In this document: piece by piece, positions 48,739-57,939 of the stretch
Position numbering within the stretch: the first letter of the stretch is position 1
Layout: each line of letters starts with the position of its first letter
From: Polaromonas sp.
GTDB lineage: Bacteria; Pseudomonadota; Gammaproteobacteria; Burkholderiales; Burkholderiaceae_C
Direction of reading: 5' to 3'
Length of the DNA stretch: 64,000 nucleotides
Assembly: GCF_029945925.1 (NCBI RefSeq)
Contig: NZ_JAQSDN010000067.1
Location: forward strand, 35,562-99,561
The notes under the pieces: model-generated
Seen by the model: only the letters and a program-made list of their open reading frames with translations
Told to the model about the DNA's origin: nothing
The model's database searches: none
Made by a program: the position numbers and the translations under genes

Positions 48739-50208
48739 TCACGCGGGTTCGTCCGATGCCATGGGCCGCACAAAAGAAAGCTCGTTCCCCGACAGGGGTT
48801 CCACGACTTCGCGCACGTGTTCAAGCACGGTAACGTTGGCTTCCGACGCATCTCCGCGGCGGGCCAGCAGGCGTTCACGCAGCACGGGCAGCGGCGCTTC
48901 GCAGTGCACGATGAAAAATGGCACACCCAGGTCTTGTGCCAGTGCGTGTGCCTGATCCCGTTCGATGCGGCGCGGGAAAGCGGCGTCGAGGATCACCGGG
49001 TAAGCTGCCTGCAATGCCGTGCGCGCCAGGCCGAACAGCTGCGCATAAGTGCGCGCGGTGGCATCGGCGCCGTACAGGTCCAGCCCCCGGGCATGCGAAT
49101 CCTCCAGCATGCCCAGGCCGTACAGGCGCTTGCGTTCCACGTCAGAGCGCAGCCGGATGGCCCCTTCCTGTTCGAGAAGGCGCTGCGAGACCCAGGTTTT
49201 TCCCGACCCCGGCAGGCCGTGCATGATGGCCAGCCAGGCTTGGCCTGGCCGCGTCCAGGCCAACGCGGTCGCCAGGTAGCGGCGGGCCGCGTCGCTCCCG
49301 GCGCTGCGCAGGTGCTCTACCTGGGCGCGGACCAGCGCCCGGTAAACCACGGAAAAACGCAGTGCAGGCAGGCCGGCATGGTCGCCGGTGCGGTCCAGCC
49401 AGGCATTGAGGAAGCGAAAGCACAAGTCCTGCCGCTGGCGGGCAGCGAGGTCCATCACCACGAAGGCCGCATCGTCGAGAATGTCGATCCAGCGCAGCGC
49501 CGGGTCGAACTCAATGCCATCGAAGGCTGCGACATGGTCTTCAAGACGCACCACGTTGGCCAGATGCAGGTCGCCGTGGCATTCGCGCACATGCCCGTCC
49601 GCCTGGCGGGAGCTCCACAAGGGCGTCAGTGCGTCGGCCTCCGCCGTCAGCCAGGTTTGCAGCGCCGACAGCGCGGCTTCGTCGGCCAGCGGCCGCGCGC
49701 CTTCGAGCGCAGCCAGCGCGATGCGGCGGCGCTGGTCGGCGCTGGAAAACCCATCCGTGGCAGCCGCGCGCGGCGCGCCTTCGTGAAAGTCGGCCAGTAG
49801 CGCTGCCAGCTGATCCACATCCTTGTTCTCCAGGGTGCCGGCGGCGATTCTTTCGCTGAACAGCGCCCCCGGGGGAAAGCGGCGCATGCGCACCGCGTAT
49901 TCCAGCACCGGCCCGGCACCGTCGATGTCGGGCGAGGCGGGCGTGCCGGTGATGTCTGTGACGTCCAGGTACAGCCCGGGCGCCAGCCGCCGGTTGAGCC
50001 GGACCTCTTCCTCGCAGAAATGGCGCCGGGCTTGCAGGCTGCTGTAGTCCACGAAGGGCAGGTGCACGGGTTTCTTGATCTTGTACGCGGTGTCCGCGGC
50101 CAGCAGCACCCACGAAATGTGGGTCTCGACCAGTTCCGCAGGCAAGGCGCCGGCCAGCGTGGTGACCAAGGCGCGGGCGGAGTTCAGGGCAGCATCAAGA
50201 GTTGGCAT
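48739..50208 (-). CDS. Aminoglycoside-phosphotransferase-like / P-loop kinase fusion protein
   Basis: 489 aa, two parts. The N-terminal ~310 residues have an APH-like kinase fold: R-E-C-H-G-D-L-H-L-A-N-V-V (catalytic loop) and F-D-G-I-E-F-D (metal site). The C-terminal ~170 residues form a P-loop domain with H-G-L-P-G-S-G-K-T (about residue 330) of the AAA_33/zeta-like group. This bifunctional family is widespread and its substrate is unknown. Resistance is not implied by the APH likeness. Divergent from a flavodoxin gene, with two FNR-type boxes between them. Confidence 0.85.
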   Translation of the reverse strand: MPTLDAALNSARALVTTLAGALPAELVETHISWVLLAADTAYKIKKPVHLPFVDYSSLQARRHFCEEEVRLNRRLAPGLYLDVTDITGTPASPDIDGAGPVLEYAVRMRRFPPGALFSERIAAGTLENKDVDQLAALLADFHEGAPRAAATDGFSSADQRRRIALAALEGARPLADEAALSALQTWLTAEADALTPLWSSRQADGHVRECHGDLHLANVVRLEDHVAAFDGIEFDPALRWIDILDDAAFVVMDLAARQRQDLCFRFLNAWLDRTGDHAGLPALRFSVVYRALVRAQVEHLRSAGSDAARRYLATALAWTRPGQAWLAIMHGLPGSGKTWVSQRLLEQEGAIRLRSDVERKRLYGLGMLEDSHARGLDLYGADATARTYAQLFGLARTALQAAYPVILDAAFPRRIERDQAHALAQDLGVPFFIVHCEAPLPVLRERLLARRGDASEANVTVLEHVREVVEPLSGNELSFVRPMASDEPA

Positions 50209-50245
50209 CGTGCGCTCAGGTTAAGCCGTCCCCGTGGCGCCGGGC

Positions 50246-50259
50246 TTGATGTCCGTCAA
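50246..50259. promoter_or_regulatory. FNR-type box, distal, between kinase fusion and flavodoxin
   Basis: TTGATGTCCGTCAA, 9 of 10 consensus positions. In the minus direction the predicted start point (~50211) lies only a few bases before the ATG of the kinase-fusion gene, so that mRNA would be nearly leaderless; TTAACC (minus, around 50224-50219) is a candidate -10. Confidence 0.65.
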
Positions 50260-50313
50260 GCAGTTCCGGGTCGCCGAGGCCGGGCATTCGCTCCGGCCCC
50301 ATCTCGCAGCGAC

Positions 50314-50327
50314 TTGATGCACCTCAA
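50314..50327. promoter_or_regulatory. FNR-type box, proximal to the flavodoxin gene
   Basis: TTGATGCACCTCAA (8 of 10). The centre gives a plus-strand start point near 50362, TATAGT (50349-50354) lies exactly at the -10 place, and the leader to the ATG at 50382 is ~20 nt with an AGGAGAG ribosome site. Confidence 0.75.
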
Positions 50328-50381
50328 TGTCCATGCCCGGCTGCTGCCTATAGTTTCCCGTCCACCCCAGAGGAGAGACCG

Positions 50382-50909
50382 ATGGACAAAATCCTTGTCG
50401 TCTTTTATTCCTACACCGGCACCTCACGTCGCCTGGTGCAGTTGTTGTGCAGTCAGCTCGACTGGCCCTCGGGCGAAATCGTGGAGGAGCGAGCCCGTTC
50501 CGGCGCGTCCGGTACGCTGCGCTGCGTGGCCGACTCCCTGCTGCGACGCCAGCCGCGCATCCGTTACCAGGGGCCGGATCCCGGAGGTTTCGGGACGGTG
50601 GTGCTGGTCTCTCCGATCTGGGCTTATCGCCTGGCCTCGCCGATGCGCAGCTTCGTGGCCGACCGGCGCGATGACTTGCAGCAGATCGCGGTGGTGTCGG
50701 TGATGGGCGGCAGCGGCGCACCGAATGCAGTGGCCGAAATCGGGCACCTCTTGGGGCGTGCGCCCTTGCTGGCGACCGCATTCACCACGCGTGAGGTCGA
50801 CGACGGCAGTTATGCCGGCCGTCTTGAGGCCTTCGGCCATGCCTTGCAGGCGGCCAGCCGGCAGGCCAGCCCGGTGCGTCCCGCCAGTTGGTCGCCACTG
50901 GCCGGTTGA
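50382..50909 (+). CDS. Flavodoxin-fold protein
   Basis: 175 aa. N-terminal FMN phosphate loop V-F-Y-S-Y-T-G-T-S-R-R, later L-V-S-P-I-W-A-Y-R-L-A-S-P-M and V-S-V-M-G-G-S-G-A-P. This is the flavodoxin/menaquinone-oxidase-like (FldA/HemG-type) fold. An electron-transfer or quinone-reductase role is likely, not proven. The clear FNR-type promoter suggests use under low oxygen. A Pro/Ser-rich tail follows the domain. The 122-bp gap after it holds nothing recognised. Confidence 0.85.
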   Translation: MDKILVVFYSYTGTSRRLVQLLCSQLDWPSGEIVEERARSGASGTLRCVADSLLRRQPRIRYQGPDPGGFGTVVLVSPIWAYRLASPMRSFVADRRDDLQQIAVVSVMGGSGAPNAVAEIGHLLGRAPLLATAFTTREVDDGSYAGRLEAFGHALQAASRQASPVRPASWSPLAG

Positions 50910-51031
50910 CGCCTGGCGTCACGCGTCACCTTCGCTGCCACGCTGGCCGCCGGAGTTGCCGCGCTGGCGCACAACATGGCGTGGACCCCGTGCACGCGGG
51001 CATGATGCGTGGCATCACGGGCATCACGGTG

Positions 51032-52234
51032 TCAGGGCGTGCGGACGTGGACCTTGCTGCCGTCGCGGATGGTGGCAGGCGGGTAAACAATCACGTTCTG
51101 CCCCACCGTCAGGCCGCTGGGCAGCCAGGCCTCGTTGTTGTTGCGGGCGCCTACCTCGACCGGCTGCAGCCGGGCATAACGACCGTCCAGCCGGTAGACC
51201 GCCATGCCCTTGCCGTGAGGGAACAGCGCCCCGAGGGGCGCGAGCACGGCCTGTTCGACACTGGCCGTGACAATCCGCACCGACACCCGGAAACCGTCGC
51301 CCATGCTGCGCCAGGCTTCGGGCGGGCTGCTGATGTCGATCAGCACGTTGACGCGCTGCTCTTCAATACCCAGCGCTGAAACCTTGGTGAAGGCGGCCGG
51401 TTCCACACGGCGCACCACGCCCTCGACGGGCGGCCCGCCCCAGCGTTCGATCACCACGCGGCGCCCGGCCGTGGCCTGCACCGCGTCGGTGGTCAGCAGT
51501 TCGCTGATCACTTCCATCCGCTGGGGGTCGCCAATGTCCAGCAGGGCGGCACCGGCGGCAAGGGTGGCCTCGCTCGGCTGCGGCACGCGCAGCACCACCC
51601 CGCTGACCGGCGAACGCACGCTCAGCGGCCGGGCGCTCCGGTCACCGCCAACGGCCGGTTGCAGCACCGCCGCGGCCTGGGCCTTTTCCTGCACCGCCAT
51701 TTCACGCTCCGCGTCCGCCACCTCCAGTTCACGGCGGGCGCCTGCCTGGGCCAAGCGGACCGCATCGAGCCGCGAGGCCGACAGGAATCCTTCACCGGCC
51801 AGTTTCTCGGTACGCTCCTTTTCCAGTTGAGCCTCCTGCAGGGAAATTCTGGCACGTGCCACGCGGGCCGAGGCGCGCTCCACCCCGGCTGCGGCCGCTT
51901 TCAGCCGCGCCGTCGCTTCGCGCGCACTGCGTTCATCGACCATCGACGACATGACAGGCGTCAGCACGGCCACGACGTCGCCGGCGGCCACGCTGTCACC
52001 CTCGCGCAGCACCATGCGTGCCACGCGTGCGGCCACCGGCGCCGAGACGGTGTAGCGGTCCTTCAGCCGGGTGCGACCATCTTCCTCGATGGACTGCTCG
52101 AAATGGCCTTGTTTGACCGCCGCGGTTTCAACTTCGACGGGGCGTGGCGAAAAGGCCCAGGCCAGCGCCGCAAGCACGGCGACGCCTGCCGCAATCCAGA
52201 GCCAGGTCGTTTTTTTGAGTTTCAGCACATTCAT
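51032..52234 (-). CDS. Periplasmic adaptor of an ABC-type exporter (HlyD/MacA family)
   Basis: 400 aa. One N-terminal membrane anchor (W-L-W-I-A-A-G-V-A-V-L-A-A-L), then lipoyl-like halves split by a long alpha hairpin (about 95-180, with A-R-A-R-I-S-L-Q-E-A-Q-L), and beta-barrel and membrane-proximal domains. It follows an ABC permease gene by 20 bp on the same strand, which in turn follows its ATPase. The order ATPase-permease-adaptor is unlike macAB but gives the same set. The cargo is unknown. Confidence 0.9.
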   Translation of the reverse strand: MNVLKLKKTTWLWIAAGVAVLAALAWAFSPRPVEVETAAVKQGHFEQSIEEDGRTRLKDRYTVSAPVAARVARMVLREGDSVAAGDVVAVLTPVMSSMVDERSAREATARLKAAAAGVERASARVARARISLQEAQLEKERTEKLAGEGFLSASRLDAVRLAQAGARRELEVADAEREMAVQEKAQAAAVLQPAVGGDRSARPLSVRSPVSGVVLRVPQPSEATLAAGAALLDIGDPQRMEVISELLTTDAVQATAGRRVVIERWGGPPVEGVVRRVEPAAFTKVSALGIEEQRVNVLIDISSPPEAWRSMGDGFRVSVRIVTASVEQAVLAPLGALFPHGKGMAVYRLDGRYARLQPVEVGARNNNEAWLPSGLTVGQNVIVYPPATIRDGSKVHVRTP

Positions 52235-52254
52235 TCCCCTGTGTTCCCTGTTCC

Positions 52255-54636
52255 TTATTCCCTTGTCTTGAGCGCAGCCACCATGTCGAGCCGGTCGATC
52301 CGTCGCCGTACCACCAGGGCGCTGGCCACGCCGGCGGCGACCACGCAGATGGCTGCCCAGGCATAGGTCCGCGGCTGGATCACCACTGGAAACTGGAACT
52401 GGTCGGACTTGAGCAGTTCCGCGACCAGATGCACCAGGCCCCAGCCCATCAACATGCCCAGCGGCAACGCAATGGCGATGCTGATGGCCAGTTCGCCAAG
52501 CAGCAAGACCGAAACTTCGGCGCGGGTGAAGCCCAGCACCCGCAGGCTGGCCAGCTCCCAGGTTCGCTCCGACAGCGCGATACGTGCATTGTTGTAGACC
52601 ACACCCACGGCAATCACGCTGGCAAACACGGTGAGAACCAGGCTCATGAGGCGGACATTGCGAGCGCTGACCTCCTGCATGTTGCGCAGCAGGTTGGCTT
52701 TGCTGAAGGTGCCCGCCACGCGCGGCAGGCCCTGGCTGGCGGCCAGGAAGGCGGCTTCGCTGCCGCGCTGCAGTGCCACCGCGTACTGCGAGGCCACGTC
52801 GCCTTCGCGCATCAGCCGGTTCAGCGCGCGGCGCTCCATGTAGGCGTTCAGTCCCATCATTTCCTGTGCGGTGGCTGCCAATGTCAGCTGCAGCGTCTCA
52901 CGGCGTCCTTCGAGCACCTCGGCGCGCACCGTGTCACCCACACGCAGACCCAGTTTGCTGGCCAGGCGGTCTGTCATCACCAGTCCGCCATCGGGCAGGG
53001 GCACTTCCCGGCCGCGGATGTCGACGATGCGCCGCAGCGCGGGGTTTTCCGCATACCCCTGGATGAGGCCCCGCTCGCTGACCGGGCCGTTGACGAAACG
53101 CACCGGAACGTCGCGGGTCGCCTCCACCGCGATGACCCCGGGCATGCGTGCCACCTCATGGCGGGCCTCGTTGCCAATGGGGTCGCTCATCCACAGGATC
53201 ACGTCGCTGCGCATGGCCAGGGTGAACTGGGTGTCCACAATATGGTCGATCGCGTCGCGTATGAAATTGCCCATCACCACGATGGCCACGGCTGCTGCCA
53301 CGCCGGCAATGGACAGTCCGGTGCGTAGCGGGCGGCGCTCCATGTTGCGCAGGATCATCTGCAGGGCCGGCTTGACACCCTTGACACCCAGGCGCTCCAG
53401 CAGCGTGCGCCGGAAGTGCCCTGGTGCGGGCGGGCGCATGGCCTCGGCCGGGGCCAGGCGCACGGTGGCGCCGATGGCACTGAGTGTGCCCAGCACGGCG
53501 GTCGCCAGCGTCAGGCCCGCACCCACCACCAGCAACCACGGTGCAAGATGGTGCTCAAACGTCGGAAAGTAGAAGAAGTCGGCATACAACCGCGTGAAGG
53601 CGGCGCCCAGCCAGTCGCCGAGCCAGATGCCCAGCAAGAGCCCCAGGATGACGATCACCAGCACCAGCTTGAGGTAGTGCGTACCTATGCTGCGGTTGGC
53701 GTAGCCCAGCGCCTTCAGGGCGGCGATCTGTTCTCGCTGGGTGGACACCAGCCGTGACACCACCACATGCAGAAGAAAGGCTGCCACGCCGAGAAAGATG
53801 GAAGGCAGCACCGTACCCAGCACCTGCTGCTCCTTGATTTCGGCGTCGAGCATGGCGTGCGAGATCTGGTCCTCGCGGCCATAGGCTTCTCCCGCGCCGT
53901 AACGTGCCAGCAACCGGCTCATGCGGGCAATCACGTCGCGCTGCGATGCCCCCGGCGCAAGCTTGATACTCACGCGGTTGAAGGCGCCCTGCATGTCGTA
54001 GGCCGCGGCCAGGGTGTCGCGGTCCATCCAGAACACCCCGAAGCCGCGCTGGTCGGGGCTGCCGCCCAGCCCGGCAAAAATGTACTCCGGCGACAGCGCG
54101 ATGCCGGCGATCAGGAGGGTGCGTTGTTTTCCGTTGATCAGGGCAGTGAAGATGTCGCCCGGCTTGACGCCCCGCGATGTCGCGAAACCGGCCGAGACCA
54201 GCACCTCGATGCGGCCGTCGCTGCGTGCGCCGGAGGCGAGGCCCGCGTTGTCGAGCGCCCGGCCGCGCGAGACGCTCACTTGGTTCATGCGCGGCAGCTG
54301 TTTGCGGTCCACGCCGACCAGCTGGCCGAGGATGGGGTCACTCACCCCTGGAGCCGCTATGCGGACCACCTGCTCGATGGTGGTCTGCACATCGGCCACG
54401 CCGGGCACTTCCCGCAGCGTCTCGACCAGGGCGTTCGGCGCGCGTTTGACCGTGGCGAACACATCGGCAAAATGTGCTTCCGCATAAAAACGCTCGCGCG
54501 CCAGGCCCAGCGAGTCCACCGCGCTCAGGCTGGTGATGAAGCCGCCTATGCCGCTGGCCACCACCAGCGCGATGGTCAGGCCCTGGCTCCAGAGCAGCCG
54601 CAGGTCCCTCAACAACTTGCGATCGAGTGCTTTCAC
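52255..54636 (-). CDS. ABC transporter permease, FtsX/MacB type with two FtsX domains
   Basis: 793 aa. An N-terminal helix, a large periplasmic domain (about 45-255), a three-helix FtsX block (about 270-385), then a second membrane helix, periplasmic domain and FtsX block to the C terminus. This duplicated plan is typical of LolE-like/DUF214 permeases. The GTG at 54636 lies 5 bp after the ATPase stop and was preferred; an upstream ATG (54687) would overlap the ATPase gene by 47 bp. Confidence 0.9.
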   Translation of the reverse strand: MKALDRKLLRDLRLLWSQGLTIALVVASGIGGFITSLSAVDSLGLARERFYAEAHFADVFATVKRAPNALVETLREVPGVADVQTTIEQVVRIAAPGVSDPILGQLVGVDRKQLPRMNQVSVSRGRALDNAGLASGARSDGRIEVLVSAGFATSRGVKPGDIFTALINGKQRTLLIAGIALSPEYIFAGLGGSPDQRGFGVFWMDRDTLAAAYDMQGAFNRVSIKLAPGASQRDVIARMSRLLARYGAGEAYGREDQISHAMLDAEIKEQQVLGTVLPSIFLGVAAFLLHVVVSRLVSTQREQIAALKALGYANRSIGTHYLKLVLVIVILGLLLGIWLGDWLGAAFTRLYADFFYFPTFEHHLAPWLLVVGAGLTLATAVLGTLSAIGATVRLAPAEAMRPPAPGHFRRTLLERLGVKGVKPALQMILRNMERRPLRTGLSIAGVAAAVAIVVMGNFIRDAIDHIVDTQFTLAMRSDVILWMSDPIGNEARHEVARMPGVIAVEATRDVPVRFVNGPVSERGLIQGYAENPALRRIVDIRGREVPLPDGGLVMTDRLASKLGLRVGDTVRAEVLEGRRETLQLTLAATAQEMMGLNAYMERRALNRLMREGDVASQYAVALQRGSEAAFLAASQGLPRVAGTFSKANLLRNMQEVSARNVRLMSLVLTVFASVIAVGVVYNNARIALSERTWELASLRVLGFTRAEVSVLLLGELAISIAIALPLGMLMGWGLVHLVAELLKSDQFQFPVVIQPRTYAWAAICVVAAGVASALVVRRRIDRLDMVAALKTRE

Positions 54637-54640
54637 GGCT

Positions 54641-55366
<726 letters not shown>

Positions 55367-55377
55367 GCGTGCAGGGG

Positions 55378-55806
55378 CTATTGAACCGCTATTTTTTTGC
55401 TCGCTGCCGAAGCCTTCTTCGGCAGCTCCAGCGTCAACACGCCGTCGGCGTACCTGGCCTGGACCTTGCCGTCGTCCACATCCTGGGCCAGGCTGAAGGT
55501 GCGCGAGATATTGCCCCAGTAGCGCTCGCTGCGCAGGACCTTGTCACCATTGCCCCTGGTCTCTTTTTCGCGCTTGACCTCGGCGTCGATCTGCACCACA
55601 TTGCCGTCGATGCGCACGTTGATGTCTTCCTTCTTCACACCGGGGATGTCGGCCTTGACCTGGTAGGCATCATCCTTCTCCGAGACATCGATGCGCATTT
55701 TCAGCGCCGGCGTCTCCGTCTCGAAAACTGCGGGGGAGAAGAAGCGGCGCATGGCCGACTCGAAGGAGTCGGTGAAGGCCGGATCCAGGACACGAAGATT
55801 GCTCAT
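55378..55806 (-). CDS. Small heat-shock protein (Hsp20/alpha-crystallin)
   Basis: 142 aa. Alpha-crystallin domain about residues 38-130 with Y-Q-V-K-A-D-I-P-G-V-K-K-E-D-I, Y-G-N/W-G-N-I-S-R-T-F, A-R-Y-A-D-G-V-L-T-L-E-L-P-K, and a C-terminal I-A-V anchor. Holds unfolding proteins in an ATP-independent way. Follows the BON-domain gene by 54 bp on the same strand and precedes the exporter; probably part of the FNR-box unit starting near 56567. Confidence 0.94.
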   Translation of the reverse strand: MSNLRVLDPAFTDSFESAMRRFFSPAVFETETPALKMRIDVSEKDDAYQVKADIPGVKKEDINVRIDGNVVQIDAEVKREKETRGNGDKVLRSERYWGNISRTFSLAQDVDDGKVQARYADGVLTLELPKKASAASKKIAVQ

Positions 55807-55860
55807 GATGGACTCTCCTTGAATGATTGTAAAAACGATGAGAGGAATGTGCCTTCCATG

Positions 55861-56514
55861 TCAGGCACCGACTTCGAGTTTGTCCACAACGCGCGAAACA
55901 CCGCGCGCCGAGAACGCAGCCCCGACGGCTGCTTCGCGCTCCGCCAGCGAATGCACCTTGCCCCAGAGGGTGACGACGCTGCCTTCAACCTCCACGGTGA
56001 TGTGTTTGGCCTCCCGTGCGGCCTGTCGCGTCAGGGCCGCGGTGATCTGGACGCCGACGTCCTTGCTGCTTGCGCGCGACTTGATGGTGATGCGGTTGGA
56101 CAGGCCGCGCACGCCGGCCAGCGGCCGCACACACTGTTCGGCGCTTGCCAGCTGGTAGCTCCAGTCGACTTCGCCGGTGAGGGTGACCCGGCCGTTTTCG
56201 ACCAGGACCTGGATCTTCTCGTCCGGCACCAGGGAGTTCAGCTGCAGGGCCGTGGCCGCCGCCTGCGCGATATCGGAGTCGCTTCGTTTGTGCTCGGCTG
56301 TCAGCCTGACGTCAAGTTCCACCGCGATGCCGCGCACGCCTGCCACGCGGTGCACAGCCTGTTCCACCGCATGCTTTTCGGCGTAGCTGTCGAGGTGGCC
56401 GGTCAGGGTCACCACACCTTCCCTGACCGCCACGCCGATGCCGGTGGCATTGACGGCGGGATCCCACGCGAGTTCGTCGGTGACGTCGGCCTTGATATGG
56501 GCATCCGTTTTCAT
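55861..56514 (-). CDS. Triple BON-domain protein
   Basis: 217 aa with three BON repeats (about 5-72, 78-145 and 150-215), each with the G-x-V-x-L-x-G-x-V core (V-V-T-L-T-G-H-L, V-T-L-T-G-E-V, V-V-T-L-W-G-K-V). No signal peptide, so probably cytoplasmic, unlike the exported OsmY. BON domains bind phospholipids or cell-envelope ligands. First gene of the minus-strand unit with hsp20; FNR-type box and TAAATT -10 lie upstream. Confidence 0.9.
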   Translation of the reverse strand: MKTDAHIKADVTDELAWDPAVNATGIGVAVREGVVTLTGHLDSYAEKHAVEQAVHRVAGVRGIAVELDVRLTAEHKRSDSDIAQAAATALQLNSLVPDEKIQVLVENGRVTLTGEVDWSYQLASAEQCVRPLAGVRGLSNRITIKSRASSKDVGVQITAALTRQAAREAKHITVEVEGSVVTLWGKVHSLAEREAAVGAAFSARGVSRVVDKLEVGA

Positions 56515-56601
56515 GGAACTCTCCTGATTGCTGCTGGAATCTGAACGCGGCCGCATGGCGCAGCCAAGGCGCTCAATTTATTCTTCTTTGCGCGGCGTGC
56601 A

Positions 56602-56615
56602 TTGACATTGCTCAA
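56602..56615. promoter_or_regulatory. FNR-type box upstream of the BON/hsp20 unit
   Basis: TTGACATTGCTCAA. Centre 56608.5 predicts a minus-strand start point near 56567, and TAAATT (56580-56575, minus) sits at the -10 place; the leader is ~53 nt. Confidence 0.72.
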
Positions 56616-56796
56616 GTCGACGCGGAACCCGGCTCACGCGGGACACGGCTTGATCTGCCGGCGTTCTTCAGCATTGCGTTCGCGCGCAATGACCCCGCAA
56701 CAGATCGCAGCCATGGCGCTTGTCGACGCCGCATTTTTTGCAACAGGATGCACCGGATTCGCGGATGCACCGCCATTGCCTTTCCGGCTGCCGGTC

Positions 56797-57801
56797 TCAG
56801 GGCAGCAGGACCGCCGCGCCTTGTACCGTCCCCTCGCGCAGGGCCTGCACCGCCGCGTTGGCGTCCCGCAGGGCAAAGGTCTGCACATGGGTCTGCAGGG
56901 ACATCCCGGCCACGGTGCGGAAAAAGGCTTCGCCATCTTCGCGCGTGAGGTTGGCAACCGACCGGAGCACGCGCTCACCCCAGAGCAGGCCGTAGTCAAA
57001 AGCCGGAATGGTGCTCATGTGGATGCCGGCGCAAACCACGGTTCCGCCCTTGCGTGTGGCCGCCAGCGCAGTCGGCACCAGCGCACCGACCGGGGCAAAA
57101 ATCAGCGCCGCGTCCAGCAGTGCAGGCGGTGTTTCTTCCGAACCGCCGGCCCAGGCGGCGCCCAGGCTGCGGGCGAACGCCTGCCCCACCGTGTCGCCCG
57201 ACCGTGTGAAGGCATGGACCTGCTGGCCGCGCGCTACGGCGATCTGGCAGACGATGTGGGCTGCCGCGCCGAAACCATACAGGCCCAGCCGGCGCGGCAG
57301 GGCCTCGCCCGCCAGGCGCCAGGCGCGAAAGCCGATCAGGCCAGCGCAGAGGAGCGGGGCGGCGTGGGCGTCGTCGTAGCGGTCGGGCAAGGCAAAGCAG
57401 AAGCGCTCGTCGGCGGCGGCGTATTCGGCAAAGCCCCCGTCCCGGTCATAACCAGTGAACACCGGCTGGTCGCACAGGTTTTCTCGGGCCATGGTGCAGA
57501 ACAGGCATTCACCGCAAGCCTGGCCCAGCCAGGGGATGCCGATGCGCTGGCCGACCGCAAAACGCCGCGCCAGGGGACCGCGGGCGATCACCTGCCCCAC
57601 CACCTCATGCCCCGGCACCAGGTTCGCCCGCCGGACCGGCAACTCGCCGTCGATGATGTGCAGATCGGTGCGGCATACGCCGCAGGCCAGCACGCGCACC
57701 ACCACCTCGCAGCCAACCGCCTGCGGCACAGGTTTCGACCCAGGCTGCAGTTTCGCGCCGGAGGGATTGACGGTCATCGCGAACATGGCATCGGGCGGCA
57801 T
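56797..57801 (-). CDS. Zinc-dependent alcohol dehydrogenase
   Basis: 334 aa MDR-family enzyme. Catalytic zinc ligands in L-A-C-G-V-C-R-T-D-L-H and P-G-H-E-V-V-G; structural zinc cluster C-G-E-C-(2)-C-(7)-C; nucleotide-binding region L-Y-G-F-G-A-A-A-H. Of the AdhP/AdhA type acting on primary alcohols such as ethanol. Several in-frame ATGs exist (57801, 57786, 57777). A FNR-like box (57854-57867) lies upstream, compatible with a fermentative or redox-balancing role. Divergent from the PHA synthase. Confidence 0.88.
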   Translation of the reverse strand: MPPDAMFAMTVNPSGAKLQPGSKPVPQAVGCEVVVRVLACGVCRTDLHIIDGELPVRRANLVPGHEVVGQVIARGPLARRFAVGQRIGIPWLGQACGECLFCTMARENLCDQPVFTGYDRDGGFAEYAAADERFCFALPDRYDDAHAAPLLCAGLIGFRAWRLAGEALPRRLGLYGFGAAAHIVCQIAVARGQQVHAFTRSGDTVGQAFARSLGAAWAGGSEETPPALLDAALIFAPVGALVPTALAATRKGGTVVCAGIHMSTIPAFDYGLLWGERVLRSVANLTREDGEAFFRTVAGMSLQTHVQTFALRDANAAVQALREGTVQGAAVLLP

Positions 57802-57853
57802 GCAGGCATGGTACGCAGCTGGTGAGGCCGTGGGCCGCGATTGAGGGGTTTCG

Positions 57854-57867
57854 TTGACCTTGCGCAA
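57854..57867. promoter_or_regulatory. FNR-like box between adh and the PHA synthase gene
   Basis: TTGACCTTGCGCAA. Distances fit the minus-strand alcohol dehydrogenase (start point near 57819) or, in the other direction, a start point near 57902 for the PHA synthase at 57940. No clear -10 was found for either. Confidence 0.55.
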
Positions 57868-57939
57868 ATGCGGGGTGGCGCTGCTACGGGACGATCCTGT
57901 TTTTAACTGACTGGCGGCGTAGTGGCGTCGGACTTTTTC

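Noticed and set aside
48739..50208. Aminoglycoside resistance gene
   Set aside because: The APH-like fold with a C-terminal P-loop domain is a widespread family of unknown substrate; nothing points to antibiotic resistance.
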